Shown here piece after piece: positions 10,598 to 21,946 of a stretch of 64,000 nucleotides of DNA (positions are counted from its first letter, which is position 1; each line of letters starts with the position of its first letter). Location of the stretch: the NCBI GenBank assembly GCA_009733575.1, contig ML769470.1, positions 1-64,000 of the forward strand, written 5' to 3'. A program made the translations under genes and the position numbers. The notes under the pieces are model-generated. The model was not told the origin of the DNA. It saw only the letters and a program-made list of their open reading frames with translations, and ran no database searches. The stretch is from Gymnopus androsaceus JB14 (Eukaryota > Basidiomycota > Agaricomycetes > Agaricales > Omphalotaceae).

Positions 10598-12988
10598 TCA
10601 AGCATAATAACAGCCTGGTACTGGCTTGGTGACCTCTCCACTTGAGAAGCTTATATGTGCTGCAACTTCCCCTGAATCCCTATGATCATCATTACAAGAG
10701 ACCACACCCCACTTCAATGGCTTTAGACAGTTAGAACCATCCTCTGGTGGATGGCAGGCAGCAGCAATAGCAGCACTGCAACTGCCTGCCAGTGGCATAT
10801 CACATTCAAGGTGTTTGAAGTACCCAACTGCAAGGGCACTCAGGATAAGGGAGACTCCAACAATGGATGTAAATATCATCCCCAATGGAGAGAAACCACA
10901 GCTGATAATACTATTCTCAGTATCAACATCATTTCCATCCCAATAAGTGACTGCAACAAGAAAAATGCTCTGTGACACAAGCCAGTGTAAAAGAGCTGAG
11001 TAGGCCATGAGTGGGATGCCAAAACGGTATGGTATTTGGAGGAAGTATGTTGACCGCTGGTCACCGCGGGGATGAGAGACCCGAAGAGGTTTGCGAAAAT
11101 GTGCATATGAAGACCATTCAAGTGCAAGGAAAAGTTTGGTGCATAGACTGTTGAACACAAGATATATGACTGAAAGAATGATTTGTGGAGAGTTTGAAAT
11201 AAGCACTGATACAAGGAGAGCATCATACCCCTGTGTTGGTAGGTCCCATCCAATGATGGTTTCAGACTGTGCTCTGCCAAAACCAAGCTGCCAGAGGGAT
11301 GAGAATCCCTCAGCTCCAAAGGGGGACAGTGCATAAATAGCATATACCAAAAGGCCAATGATAATGGATATAGCACAAAAAAAGCTACATGAAAGTTAAT
11401 TTTGTAATAATGAATCACTGAGGCAAGTACTCACAGAGAAGCAGTGATTGTCCAATGTTGCCAACTGGCAATATTCATCCATTTAATTCTTTGTGGGTTA
11501 TATTGGATTGGAAAAGACTCTGATGCTGGATGTTGGCCTTTGTTGTGATGCTTGAAATGATTTTGTGATACCAAACACATTTCCTTTGTGTGTGGCTGAG
11601 GATTGTCTATAAAAGATGCTATAGCATCTCCAATAGTCACCAGGGGATGATCCTTGATCTTGGTGGCAACAATGACCATGCATATAACCTTTACAGTGTT
11701 GAAGAAGATGACAATGATAAGAAGTGGGAGGTTGAATTGAAGCTGGCATCTGGGAACAACTGCTTCACTAAGGCAATAATCAACTTCGAGGAATATATCC
11801 AATTTTTCAAGCGATCCATTTGGACTCTGATAGAAAGATGGAAAATTTATCATCCAATGAGATGGATCAATTTTGCGCCAAAGGCTAGAGCAAGAGATAT
11901 CTTCAATGATCTCCGCGCCCGACTTGGAGCAAATCCATTCAAATGAAGATCCGGATGAAGGAAAACCTTCCAAAATACCAAATCCACTGTTGTTGGTATA
12001 ATTTCCGACAACGACCACATTGCGATGATCTGAGAGAAAGTCAACTGCATAGGTTTGAAGGCATTCAGATGCACTCAAAAATTCCCAATTGGAAATTTCT
12101 ACTTGTGCACCTTCTGAACACCCAAAGGAAATGTCACACAATTCCAATGTTCCATTATTTTTGGGAATATGTTCCACATCTGGTCCTTGTACCAAGTAGG
12201 CCACATACTCATTGGCACTTAAGGTAGAGAAGAAGGAGGAGTTGTAACTAGCATGTAAGTGAGCATAGATTCCCTGATTATAAAGATGATGCTTACAAAA
12301 GATGTAGAGGGATTGAGGCAGCAGAGAGCAAGATCCATACCAACCGTTTCCAGCGGCTTGTATACTTCAAGTTGCCTATGCTCTGCAAACCAATATCAAG
12401 CCAAGATTCTCTTTCATGTGCTTTATCAACTTCCGTCCGTGTGGGAGCACTGAGACTTTGCAGAACATAGTTGCTGGCCCCAAGCAATAGAGTACTGAGG
12501 AGATTGATGACCAGGTGTATACCAATGGCAAGGCGGTCTACCTTGTTGCAGTCCCCTTGAAAGACTAGTCCACTGCTGCTTCCTCCAGTTTTAATAGTAG
12601 TGTATATCAATATGATAACATTGATCAAGAGAATGCAACTAGCCTGGAATGTTGCTATCCATGCTCCAAAATGCCAACCTGTAGGGGCACATGAATGTAG
12701 GTCAATAATCCTCTTTTTCCACCAATGATAGCTGCCTGGGAATGGTTCAGTGTCAGGGAGACCATACTGATAATGCAAGGGGCCTAGATCATCAGGTATA
12801 AGGGTTTCCTGATCCAACAGTGTAGTTTGGGACTCCATTCCCCCATCTGAGTGCTTGTTTTTCCAGTGACCACTGTGAGAAGTGACACCGTATCCTTCTT
12901 CAGAGTCGTCTGCTGTGGAAACAGATATATACGAGGACTTGGACTGTAGTACTTGAAGCGGAAAGCTAAGATGCTTCATAAAAAACAA
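10598..12988 (-). CDS. DUF6536-family multi-pass membrane protein
   Basis: Three exons, 12988-12297, 12247-11435 and 11384-10598, join in frame through 49- and 50-nt GT...AG introns and give about 765 residues. An N-terminal hydrophilic region with an SVSTADDSEEGYG segment is followed by the DUF6536 hallmark: GWHFGAWIATFQASCILLIN, then LLGASNYVLQSLSAPTR and IPLHLFYNSSFFSTLSANEY across the first splice. A large presumably extracytoplasmic loop with paired cysteines and NxS/T sites follows, then several more hydrophobic segments (FNLPLLIIVIFFNTVKVICM, CAISIIIGLLVYAIYAL, a segment around LISNSPQIILSVIYLV, and IFTSIVGVSLILSALAVGYF). Function of the family is unknown. It is the first ordinary gene after the mobile DNA on the left. 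Frame and splice sites look intact. Confidence 0.85.
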
Positions 12989-14705
12989 AGAGCAAGGGAT
13001 CTGAGCTGGTAACCAGTTCCATACCTTGCAGTACTGGGCATTTCACTGGCATGTAATTGTAATGAGAAATTTCCGGGGAATGAAGTGTAATGGGCACGAT
13101 GGGCACAATCTGCTACATATATATATATTACCCGGACGTAATAACAATAATAAATCTGCGATTTGTCCGCAATTGGCTTGAATTCAAATTTCAAAGAGGG
13201 AGAAAGATCACTTTGTGGCTTGATTGAGATTCAATCCGAGACTAAAACTTCAACCATCGCCATAGTGCCTTCAGGTTGACAGCTGTGATATTTTCATTGA
13301 TGAACAGAGTCGACTGATTTATTCAACAAGTAGCGGACGCAAAGTCCAGACTAGTCCTAGAGGTTAAAAGTCAAGAAGCTTTTTGACTAGTGAATCAGTC
13401 TTGAAGTCCTTGAGTTGAGCTAGCGCTGACACAAGCCTAGGCACAGATAATTTTCCATTCTGAAGACTTCACCGACCTTCTTAGGTTGTTCTGAGGGCTT
13501 GGCTTTTACAACCGTGGCCCTGAAGATGTCAAATGGATGAAGCCGATATACGAGTTGACGAATGATATCAGTTGTCAGCGCGCCCAGCTTCACGTTCTTA
13601 TACTGAAATCCGATGGTGATCCTTGAGCTTTGATTGATCAGGCTGATTCCTTGGAAACTGGGAGTTGATGGTTACACGGCTAAACCTTCATAAGTATGAG
13701 GTTCAACCGGAAGAGAATGGTATCAAAAATAAATAAACTAGAGTTAAAATATTTGATGCCTGAGACCGCAGCCTGGCATTAACACGGCAAAATAAGCCGG
13801 GTAAGCTCTTCTTCACCATCCCCCGCTTCAATTTTATGATCTTTAAACTAGGTTTGAAAATGTTGCGGCTGGCAGAATGGAAGATCAGGATTCGGGCGAT
13901 TCAAGATGTTTTATGAGACTCGAGCCAGTAGCTTCGGTGTTGACACTTGATGACAGTCGATCAAAGGCGCAGCGAAGCTAAGTGATTCCGCACATCACGT
14001 CTCTGCAGCAGGAAGTGGTTCGAGTCTAATGTTTTATCAAGTTCGTGATGTTGATGTTGAACTTCGCCCCTTCTTCCAACACTCCCATGATCTTCCCCAA
14101 CAGGCCTCGACGCGTCAATATTGTCAACCACGTAGACGGCATAGTGATTATCAGATTTGAGTTGCATTGTAGAATCTAATAATTCCTTGTATCACCAAGG
14201 TCAGTAAGATGCGTAGCTATATATATTGAGTGAGAAGGACTGAGTGTCTATAGATAATCCATAACCTCTTGCACCAATGTTTGCTGTACAGCTTCTGAGT
14301 CGTGCAAAAAGCCCAGGGTCAACTGAGCTTGCCAGCACAAATCAGAAATTCCGCGTTGAAGGTCTGCTATGGTTTTCATGGATAATAGGTGTATTATTAG
14401 TATAGGCGGACCTAATCCCCCAGAATATGTAATGTAAGGACTTTCGTTGAACGGCTGAAAAGGAAGAATATAGAACCTGTGGGCAAATTGCGGCTTTTGC
14501 TATGCAACGACTCGGAGACAGAGTTGGAATTTGGTCCTGACTCGGATGTCATCACCATAAATAACATCTTTGTCGACTTCATTAACGGAAGTTTGAGCGT
14601 CAGTCATGTACAGCGCGCAGAGAACAGTCTGTTCTCATTGAGATGGTGCGAGCGGGTTCGGAGCCTGCCAGATGTCAGCTGGCTCCGACGAGGTTCGAGG
14701 CAAAT
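12989..14705. other. Gene-free intergenic stretch
   Basis: There is a TA microsatellite near 13118-13128 upstream of the DUF6536 gene. Small frames such as 13961-14167 (minus) and 14479-14763 (plus) have no recognisable features. I see no supported gene here. Confidence 0.5.
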
Positions 14706-14941
14706 GTTACTGTATGGGTCAGATGCTACTCAGACTAAAGCTGATATGGTGCGCACGGGTTGATTTATAAATCAATCTACATTGACAGACACACATGTTA
14801 CTGTATGGGCAGATCAACTCAGTACTAAGATATGTGCCTGTTATCTATAACATCAACTACATTGAATCAGACACACATTTACTATAGGGAACAACTAGTA
14901 CTAAGATCTCGTTCTAACACAACTATTGGAATCAGACACAT
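14706..14941 (+). repeat. Degenerate tandem repeat, about three copies of 65-90 bp
   Basis: The block beginning TTACTGTATGGG, with CTCAGTACTAAGAT in the middle and ending AATCAGACACACA, occurs at about 14706, 14797 and 14879. The copies become shorter and more diverged to the right. It lies just downstream of the hypothetical gene at 14992-15777. Confidence 0.6.
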
Positions 14942-14991
14942 TTACTTCGAATCTAGACAGTAGTTCGGAATTCGCCATGAAGAAGCTACAA

Positions 14992-15777
14992 TCAGAGTAC
15001 CACGGATCCTCGTCGATTCTTGCTAGGAAGATCATCCTTCGAAATCTTCAAAACACAAAATGAGATAAATATCAGAAGACAGAAACGAGACCAACCCACC
15101 TGAGCTCGATCAGTACCACTGTTCGACCTGTCCGAGTCACGCTCTGCGCTAATAGCATTAATGTTCGTACTGGTCAATGGAGCAATGATGCTTGGAATCC
15201 TTGGTCGCTTTCGCTGGACTTCAGGTTTGAGATGTTGAGACGAACCATTGGCCTTCCGACCCGCAGCGACGAATTCTTTACAGGCTTCCTCGGCGGCTTT
15301 GTAGTCGGTAAAGTACTGCCAGCCATTTGGAAGTCCCTGGAACAGGGAGACTTCGCGAGACATAGGACGGCTCGAGCTCGGAGGTGGCGCGCAGCCTTGG
15401 AAAACGTCTCTCATAGACCTGTGCAAAATCAATGGAGGAGATTCAGGACGCCAGTTCTCGGGCGTAAACAGCGGAGGGGGTTCAGGAAAGCTATGGTTGA
15501 AACCATTCAAAGGACGGTCGGGGAAGAATGGATCTTCACGGTCAAAGGCTAGCAGAGCAGCGAGTTCTTCATCTTCCTCCTTCGACTCGCTCGTAGGGAG
15601 AATATCGCGGGAATTGTTCAGCGAGAGGGTATCATCGGCACAGAAGGTGTTTTCCTTGGAATCAGACGAGCGAATGGGAAATGCGTTCTTCTTCGGTAAT
15701 TCTAGTGCCTGAACAGAGCATTGAAGCTGGGCGAGTTCCGCTGAACTTATGCGAACATGGCTGTGCGATGCTGGCAT
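14992..15777 (-). CDS. Hypothetical protein, Ser/Pro-rich
   Basis: It starts at MPASHSHVRISSAELAQLQ and runs in one long exon. A 54-nt intron at 15046-15099 (GTGGGT to TTGAAG) preserves the frame either way and removes an odd hydrophobic stretch, which favours splicing; the protein then ends DRAQISKDDLPSKNRRGSVVL in outline. It is mostly hydrophilic, with an acidic block (EEDEELAALLAFDRED), a proline-rich middle, and a short folded-looking segment around GWQYFTDYKAAEEACKEFVA. No domain is recognised. The length of about 243 residues and the clean frame support a real gene. Confidence 0.65.
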   Translation of the reverse strand: MPASHSHVRISSAELAQLQCSVQALELPKKNAFPIRSSDSKENTFCADDTLSLNNSRDILPTSESKEEDEELAALLAFDREDPFFPDRPLNGFNHSFPEPPPLFTPENWRPESPPLILHRSMRDVFQGCAPPPSSSRPMSREVSLFQGLPNGWQYFTDYKAAEEACKEFVAAGRKANGSSQHLKPEVQRKRPRIPSIIAPLTSTNINAISAERDSDRSNSGTDRAQVGWSRFCLLIFISFCVLKISKDDLPSKNRRGSVVL

Positions 15778-16137
15778 TCTTGTGATGAATAGAGGAAATT
15801 GATAGATTGTAGGCTGGAGTTTAATGAAATTCAGTAAAACGAATATCAGATTTCAGATTTTGGCGAGAGAACTCACTACTAAGGGTCCGAAAGGTGGAGG
15901 TAAACTAGAGCGGGGCCTTGGCCTGATTGTGGCAGAGAAGAAAGACGCGATCAAGGTCAAAGCAGTATTTATCGCTGATGCCGGTTATGCCGCAATGAGC
16001 GCCCCAGCGCTCATCTCTTCAACGTTCACGACGCCGAGCACAGGTGCCGAAAATCTCATAAAGTTACAGCTGCTTATAATACCAGCGCACCACGCATTCA
16101 ACCTTTCCAATAAGGCAAGACTTATTCTTTTCTGCGC

Positions 16138-16518
16138 CTAAATAATTCTCTCCTCACCCGCAAACTCCGCCCAAAACTTTCCTACCTTTTCATCTTGACT
16201 CCTATCGGCGAAGATCTGCTCAACCAGGGCCTTCAGGGCATCTCCTGTGGCGAGAGGATCTGAACACAGAACATGTTTCGACAACTGCCAGAAAATACGG
16301 TTGAATACCGTCTGCTTATCCTCATCACCATCGAGAGGTGCGAAGACAGACTCGGCAGGATGAGGATTTGTACCATCGTCGAGCACAGTTGCAGTTGAAT
16401 GACCTCGTTCAAGCTGGCAAACCCGATCTCTTGGTGCATTTAAGAGATCTGGATTGTCTACGCCGCCACCAATTGTATTTCGTGGCGTAGCGAAACGGTG
16501 GAGAAAGCTGGATTTCAT
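16138..16518 (-). CDS. Small hypothetical protein, paralogue of the 17373-18194 gene
   Basis: A single open frame of 126 residues starts MKSSFLHRFATPRN. It shares the pattern NPDLLxxPR and a C-terminal DEKxGxFWAE-like ending with the longer neighbour at 17373-18194 (NPDLLSGPR and SDEQWGAFWANY). The upstream DNA of the two genes is also similar (see 16820-16905). It is therefore probably the short product of a local duplication, lacking the basic N-terminal half. No domain is recognised. It may be a truncated copy rather than a working gene. Confidence 0.5.
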   Translation of the reverse strand: MKSSFLHRFATPRNTIGGGVDNPDLLNAPRDRVCQLERGHSTATVLDDGTNPHPAESVFAPLDGDEDKQTVFNRIFWQLSKHVLCSDPLATGDALKALVEQIFADRSQDEKVGKFWAEFAGEERII

Positions 16519-16819
16519 GACTTTGGCCTCGATTCCCTTTGGTGACTATGTGGATTTCTGCGAGCCTCTTCTCGTGGAAATTCGGTTGATGTCGAGGCCT
16601 CGCAAAATGGAGAGCCTAATGGAGGAGCTGATGCTGATGCTTTCTCTCCTGGGTGGGTTATAGGCATACTACGATGAGGAGGATGATGGGAATGTCTAAT
16701 TATGTTGTGGGTAGAGGTAAGTCCTCCTTATATTCTCTTCACCGTAGTTGACTCGTGGAATGTCCCTTTTCTTTGTACCATGATAGCACACGCCACTACG
16801 CAACACATAAATTTCTCGG

Positions 16820-16905
16820 TCCAAGCGCGATGAATCCGAGCGTCAGTCTTCTTGTTCCCTTCAGGTTACCTTTGTCATCAACATCACCTTGTAAATCGTC
16901 AGAGA
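16820..16905. repeat. Segment duplicated at 18362-18430
   Basis: Both places share GTCCAAGCG, then GTCAGTCTTCTTG or close variants, and GTAAGTCGTC/GTAAATCGTC. Each lies a few hundred bases or less upstream of one of the paired hypothetical genes on the minus strand. This marks the 5' side of a duplicated block. Confidence 0.5.
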
Positions 16906-16953
16906 ATTGTTTTTTCTGACGATGAAGATGAGGTCTCTACAGGCTTTAATTCA

Positions 16954-17041
16954 CGTTCCGCTACGCCTTTTGATAACTCTTCGATTCCTCCTCAACGTGA
17001 GCCAATGGGACGTTCCACTACGCCTTTTGATAACTCCTCGA
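16954..17041 (+). repeat. Two 57-bp-spaced copies of a ~30-bp repeat in a short open frame
   Basis: CGTTCCGCTACGCCTTTTGA and its one-mismatch copy lie 57 bp apart. In the plus frame 16852-17163 they encode two TPFDNSSI units. The frame has 103 codons, starts without clear context and matches nothing I know, so it is not called as a gene. Confidence 0.45.
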
Positions 17042-17372
17042 TTTCGATTCAGTCCATTGCTTTATCGATTGACCCTTGTGTAGACACCCAGCTTGTGGGA
17101 ATAAAAAGGCTACAAGGCAACTCGCGATCCAAATTTTCGGGCCACACGAACACTGGAAAGTAGCAGCTTCAGGTGAGTAATGTTTTCCAAATTCGAGTTA
17201 CTCTGTTTGAATCAAAAGACAGCGCGTAATGGCGAAACGTACATCTTCAGGCCTCAGACGCATCTTCTGAATCGCAATGTTATACATACTTTCATTCATA
17301 GGTACCGTATGGGATATAGCAAAGAGGCAAGTCATAAGCATAATTGTCATAAAAGTGAATGTGTCTATATGT

Positions 17373-18194
17373 CTAATAAAGCATAGTAGGTGGTTCCATG
17401 AGAGTTGCCATGTCCATGTTCACAAAGTCATCCAATAGCTGCATCTCCATATGTTTTATCTCCTCAGTGGCAGAAGCCTCTGGTGGATTGAAAGGAACCT
17501 CGAAGGAAAATTGGGGATAGTTTGCCCAAAACGCCCCCCACTGTTCATCCGAAATCGAATCGATGAGGATAACCTGCTCCACCATGTAATCCGGCAATGC
17601 AGTGCAATCTGCAAGGATTTCGATACGTTCAAGCAAGCCTCTCGTGACATCCCACAGCTCCGTCACCAAGTCAGCGTCAGACTCAGCGTTTTCGAGGGTC
17701 GCTGCCTGGTGTGGTCGACTCCGGTGCACGATTGAGCGTACAACCTCAGTAGTCATTTCTTTCTGGAGGTGATGAAACTCATCAAAGTTCCTAAACGCCA
17801 TCGCCGCAAGTCGTATAAGGATAGGAACTCTCGGTCCGCTCAGGAGATCAGGATTCTCCAATATCACTCTGGCGTCCTCATCTAGAATCATCGACGCTTC
17901 GAAGCATGAGGTCGAGCCGGATTCCACTACGGCAGAGGCAAGCAATTCGGGACTCGACGATATCATTGTTTCCCGTTGGAGATCATAGGGATGTGGATCG
18001 GGGGCTGGGGCTATCGGCGCCGAAGATGTGGTTGGAGTGGAAGAAGAATCGCCTGATGCTATGGTTGGCACCTTAACCTTGGCCTTGCGGCGCTTTGGTT
18101 GGACGAGAGAGCGTGGAGGATTCGTAGGAGAAGAAGTGGGAGCTGATTCTACTGCCTCTTTCTCCTTGCGGGTTTGAGAGCGAGTTACTGGCAT
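17373..18194 (-). CDS. Hypothetical protein with basic N-terminus
   Basis: A single exon encodes 273 residues. The first about 40 residues are basic and carry KRRKAKVK, a likely nuclear signal; residues 45-75 are Ser/Thr/Pro/Ala-rich low complexity; the rest is helical and acidic, with NPDLLSGPRVPILIRLAAMA and ISDEQWGAFWANYPQFSF. The start MPVTRSQTRKEK resembles many fungal chromatin-associated hypotheticals, but I know no domain. It is paralogous to the short gene at 16138-16518. The gene at 18839 runs in the opposite direction from a shared 640-bp spacer. Confidence 0.65.
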   Translation of the reverse strand: MPVTRSQTRKEKEAVESAPTSSPTNPPRSLVQPKRRKAKVKVPTIASGDSSSTPTTSSAPIAPAPDPHPYDLQRETMISSSPELLASAVVESGSTSCFEASMILDEDARVILENPDLLSGPRVPILIRLAAMAFRNFDEFHHLQKEMTTEVVRSIVHRSRPHQAATLENAESDADLVTELWDVTRGLLERIEILADCTALPDYMVEQVILIDSISDEQWGAFWANYPQFSFEVPFNPPEASATEEIKHMEMQLLDDFVNMDMATLMEPPTMLY

Positions 18195-18838
18195 GGTTCG
18201 ACGAAGACGAAGTTATAGAGGGATGATTGCTTTGGGGATGGGATGTCTAGTTGTGCTACTCGAGGTGAGCATTTTATTTTGTGTCCATCTTCGCTTTGAC
18301 CTGGCTTGGATCTGATGAAACGGCTCTGCAGGCAACCACAACGATGTTGGTTCATAATTGTTCTAGGTCCAAGCGTCAGGTTACCTTTTGGAGATAACAA
18401 TCCGAGTGCCAATCTTCTTGTAAGTCGTCGGAGTTTGGACTTTTTCTTTTGCCCTTTAACGACCCAGTTGATCTGTAGGTTGTGTGTTTTCTTGATCTTC
18501 GAAATAAACCGGTTTGTGGTCGCGTAAAGTCTTTCAACTCAGAGCAAGTAGTCGCCAAATTCCCAGGCAGCAAGAACAATGCAAGACACGTTTCCATCAT
18601 GCTTGGGCCACCAAATGTTGTATCGAGCCTTTTTGGGACAATCATTTTGAGAGAACAATGGTGGACACCACCCTTACTCTCCCAACAGGCCACTTTTCCC
18701 ACTGTATATCGTGTGCTCTTTGAAGCAATATTTAAAGGAGCGACATTTTTTGACTAATGGTCTCGCGTTCAAACTTTCCCTCAAGTCACCAGCAGAAAGC
18801 GTACAGTATTCTTCACTTTCCAGAGTTCCACTCGACCA

Positions 18839-20336
18839 ATGTTGTCTCTCTTCACTATTCCCAACTGGCGAATCGATTACGGACTCGTTCGCTCCGTGTT
18901 TGCTCGGAAACGCGTATACGGTATTCAGAAGAACAAGTCTATTCGCCAGAGTCGTTCCGGTAAACAACTCACCCGCGATCCTTCTCTCCGAGAAGTCCAC
19001 CTTCCTCCACCCACACCTCGAAAACGTGCTGGCCCCGTTTCCCGCCAAACCAGTTCGATACGCCTGCGTGCCGGTGCTTTGCGTGCTAAACGTCTCAACG
19101 CTCGCAAAAAGCAACCAGCCAAACAACCTCCACCCAAAACCTACCCAATCCCAGACGCCGAAATCCGCCACAAGTTTCGTCCAGAGACCACTCAGGACAA
19201 ACTTGATACAGCTTACGAGCACGCCCAACGCCGCATTCCCAGGCCTCGTACGCTGGCGGATACGGTATTCATCGAGCAGATGGCGAAGTTGAATGTTCGT
19301 CATAGTTTCCTGACGGAGAACTTCAAAAATCGCGTCAGGTTGAATGAAGCGGAGAAGTCGGTTGGAGAAAGGTTGAGACAGCAGGCTGAGCACGACGTTA
19401 AAGCTAAGGAGCTCCGCTGCGAAGCTTAAGCAACAGCAGCAGCAGACGACGCCCCGTCGAGACACTTTCGCAAAGCCCCGCTCGACGACCTCATCGAAAC
19501 CCAAACCTTTGGTTGTTCGGGAGTCAGTTATATGGAACTGGGCTCAACAGGAACAGGTTTACAAAGACGATGCAGCGTGGCGGGCTCACAAGGCTCGTAT
19601 CGATGTGGGCGAATTACCACCTACTGCTCGTTTGCCTGTTAAAGGAGAATGGAGCCTTTGGGAGAAGGTGAGAATCGGTCTCGACAGGACTGTTGCAGAG
19701 ATCCAAGAGGAGAGGCAGCGAAAGGAAGAAGCTGCTCGCGCGCGAGAGGCTGCAGCTCTTGCTGAGCAAGAGCGCTTGAGGCGTCAAACCGCGCAGCAGC
19801 AGGCGGAAGAGAGAAACCGAGCTGCGTGGCAGGAACGCCTCCGGAACGAGATGGAGCTGGAGGCCGAGATGAAGGCTGCAGAGGAGGAAGACGCTCGTCG
19901 TAAGGCTGCTCAAGAGGAGGTCAACCATATATTATTACCCTCCGTTCCTCCTCAATGCAGTGATCCGGAGGAGTACGTCTGGGTCATGTACGAACGAAGA
20001 TGGGCCGCTATCAAGCATGAAAGCACGGAAACTGTTCCAACTCTGACATTCGATATGATTCCTTGGCCTCAGGCCCGCGACGCTTACACGGTGGATGATC
20101 TTTGTGAGGATCATATCAGGCACTTTCTCCTCAGCACTCGTCGACCTGGCAATCACGCCAAAAATGCAAAGGAACGCCTTCGTCGTGAGCTGTTGCTCTT
20201 CCATCCAGACAAGTTCAACGCGCGCGTACTTCCTTATGTTGAAGAAGTAAATTGGGCTCAGGCCGTCGAGGGTGCCGTTCGCGTAACAGTCATTCTCCAT
20301 AGTCTGCTACAGACTATCGGAGGAAGACGTGCTTAG
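18839..20336 (+). CDS. Coiled-coil protein with J-domain-like C-terminus; apparent frameshift
   Basis: Two adjoining open frames look like one gene. The first (18839-19429) is basic, with PPPTPRKRAG and KQPAKQPPPKTYPIPDAEIR, ending in the helical FLTENFKNRVRLNEAEKSVG. The second (in frame from about 19393, ending 20336) has a QQQQQ tract, WNWAQQEQVYKDDAAWRAHK, a long Glu/Arg/Ala coiled coil (about residues 60-150 of this half), then HFLLSTRRPGNHAKN and RRELLLFHPDKF. The HPDKF string recalls the HPD of J-domains, but the rest of that fold is not evident. The frames differ by one base at about 19395-19428, with no GT/AG pair to splice it out, so a one-base indel (mutation or sequencing error) is likely. 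The start is uncertain. Confidence 0.6.
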
Positions 20337-20562
20337 AGGGCCTTCGCCGGCTCTTTTCTTTTTCTCGCTTCTTGATCTCTTTCACTAGTTTTAGCTTCTA
20401 TGACACGATAAAGATAAATATGATTATGATTATGCAAACACCCTCTGAAGTACTCGACGATCAACGCAAGAAACAAGCCAAAAGGTACAGTTCAAAGTAG
20501 GTATAATCCGAACAAGGGTCGACTTGCTCCAAGATTCAACCTACCGCACGATAATTCTGGGC

Positions 20563-21721
20563 TTAATGAACTTCATCAATCTTTCCTCGCTCCTTGACAG
20601 TTGTTTCCTCCACTGTATGTTCCCAAAGTCTCCTACGCTCTTCCTCCGAAGCTTTATATACCACACCTGCAGGAAGATTATGGCCATCCTCTCCAACGCT
20701 CCATACACCTGGACCTTTCGCTGTTACCAACATCGCACGAAGCATGTAATCTCCGGATTCAGAGTAGGATAACGTCCATGGATATTTGAAGAAGAAGATC
20801 AGCCTGAGGATAAGAGGCATAGGCCACGGTGCATGGCTTCCTAAATTCGTACGCACAGTACCTGGGTCATCCAGATCGTCAGTTCATTATCAGCAGGCTG
20901 ACTAGGGAAGACTACGACCGACCTGGATATGCGTGGATAAATGTCAACATTGGGCTACGCGTCGCGAGCTCCTACGAGCAATAGCTATCAGTCTCCGTAC
21001 AATCCATTGCAACGATTCTCACCTGTAGGATAATATCAAGATATAAAGGAATCTGCACTCGAATATTGAGGAATGAGTACATTTTCTTGAAACCCAAATC
21101 ATTCCAATCGATGTGTTTTCCCTTGCCTGGAGCAGCAACTATATACACCTTGCCATCTTCGCCATTCGTCCTAGCTCTCTCTAGAGCGGGAGTCAGGTCT
21201 CTGATGAACTTGAACCTCCCATAGTAAAACAATGCCAATTTCGAGTCCATCCCTTCCGCCGTCTCTTGCCTCGTCAAAGTCCGCACATCCACAGCCGATA
21301 TTACTAGAAAGTTAATTCTGGGAAGCCTAGAGAGAAGCTCTGTTGTCGTTTGCTTGATATTCCCCATCAACGACGCGTCACATTGAACGAATTCGTATTT
21401 GGCACCAGGAACAGCCGCTTTTGGGAATTTAGAGATTATAGCTTTCGCGGAAGCTTCATTTCGTCCAATAAGAATGATGTGACACTTTCCTCCCGTACGA
21501 CGAGCGAAAGCCTCTGCCATTCCTTGGCCAATCCCTGCGGTCCCGCCAACGAATATCGCAACTGGAACATAAGAAGAGGAAGTCGAAGATAATTTGGCGT
21601 TAATGAGGTCCTGCTGAGCCTGCGCAAGTCTGGCTCGATTCGCTGCAAGAATTCGGAAAAAGGCAGCAGCACCGGCTGCTGTGAGGGCCAAACTAATTGG
21701 AAGCGGCTTGAAGAGGTCCAT
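20563..21721 (-). CDS. Membrane-anchored short-chain dehydrogenase/reductase
   Basis: Exons 21721-21023, 20971-20923 and 20861-20563 join in frame. The N-terminus has a hydrophobic segment (ISLALTAAGAAAFFRILAA) that may anchor the protein. It is followed by the Rossmann nucleotide-binding motif GGTAGIGQGMAEAF, with GRNEASA after strand 2 in place of the usual acidic or basic specificity residue region, and NFLVISAV for the NNAG-like strand. The usual YxxxK active site is not obvious: the region reads AAPGKGKHIDWNDLGFKKMY. Many fungal oxidoreductases of this type share that pattern. The C-terminal part contains PGTVRTNLGSHAPWP, as in SDRs. Substrate is unknown. Length about 350 residues fits the family. 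Confidence 0.8.
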
Positions 21722-21946
21722 CTTTCGAACGAATTAGATGCATGAACGCCAAGTTATACGAATAGCAGTGACTCGGAGCGGAAAGAGTACGTATTGCCCC
21801 GGCTTTACCGATTCGTCATCCTAGAATCTATACAGTCAGTTGACAGTCAGCGCTTCGTCTCAAACGTCAAGTACTGTAAGTGCATATTACTATCCATCCA
21901 ACATTACCTATTCCGAGATATACTACAAATCTTACTAAATACATTA

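Noticed and set aside
12248..12296. Apparent frameshift in the DUF6536 gene at HLL-TAA
   Set aside because: A 49-nt GT...AG intron restores the family sequence HLFYNSSFFSTLSANEY exactly, so no break is present.
15824..16141. Open frame on the plus strand, 105 codons
   Set aside because: Lies in the spacer between two minus-strand genes and has no recognisable motif; the spacer must hold promoter sequence.
18711..19292. Long open frame of 193 codons overlapping the coiled-coil gene
   Set aside because: Runs in another frame of the same strand over the better supported gene and has no family features; a minus-strand frame at 18674-19504 was rejected for the same reason.
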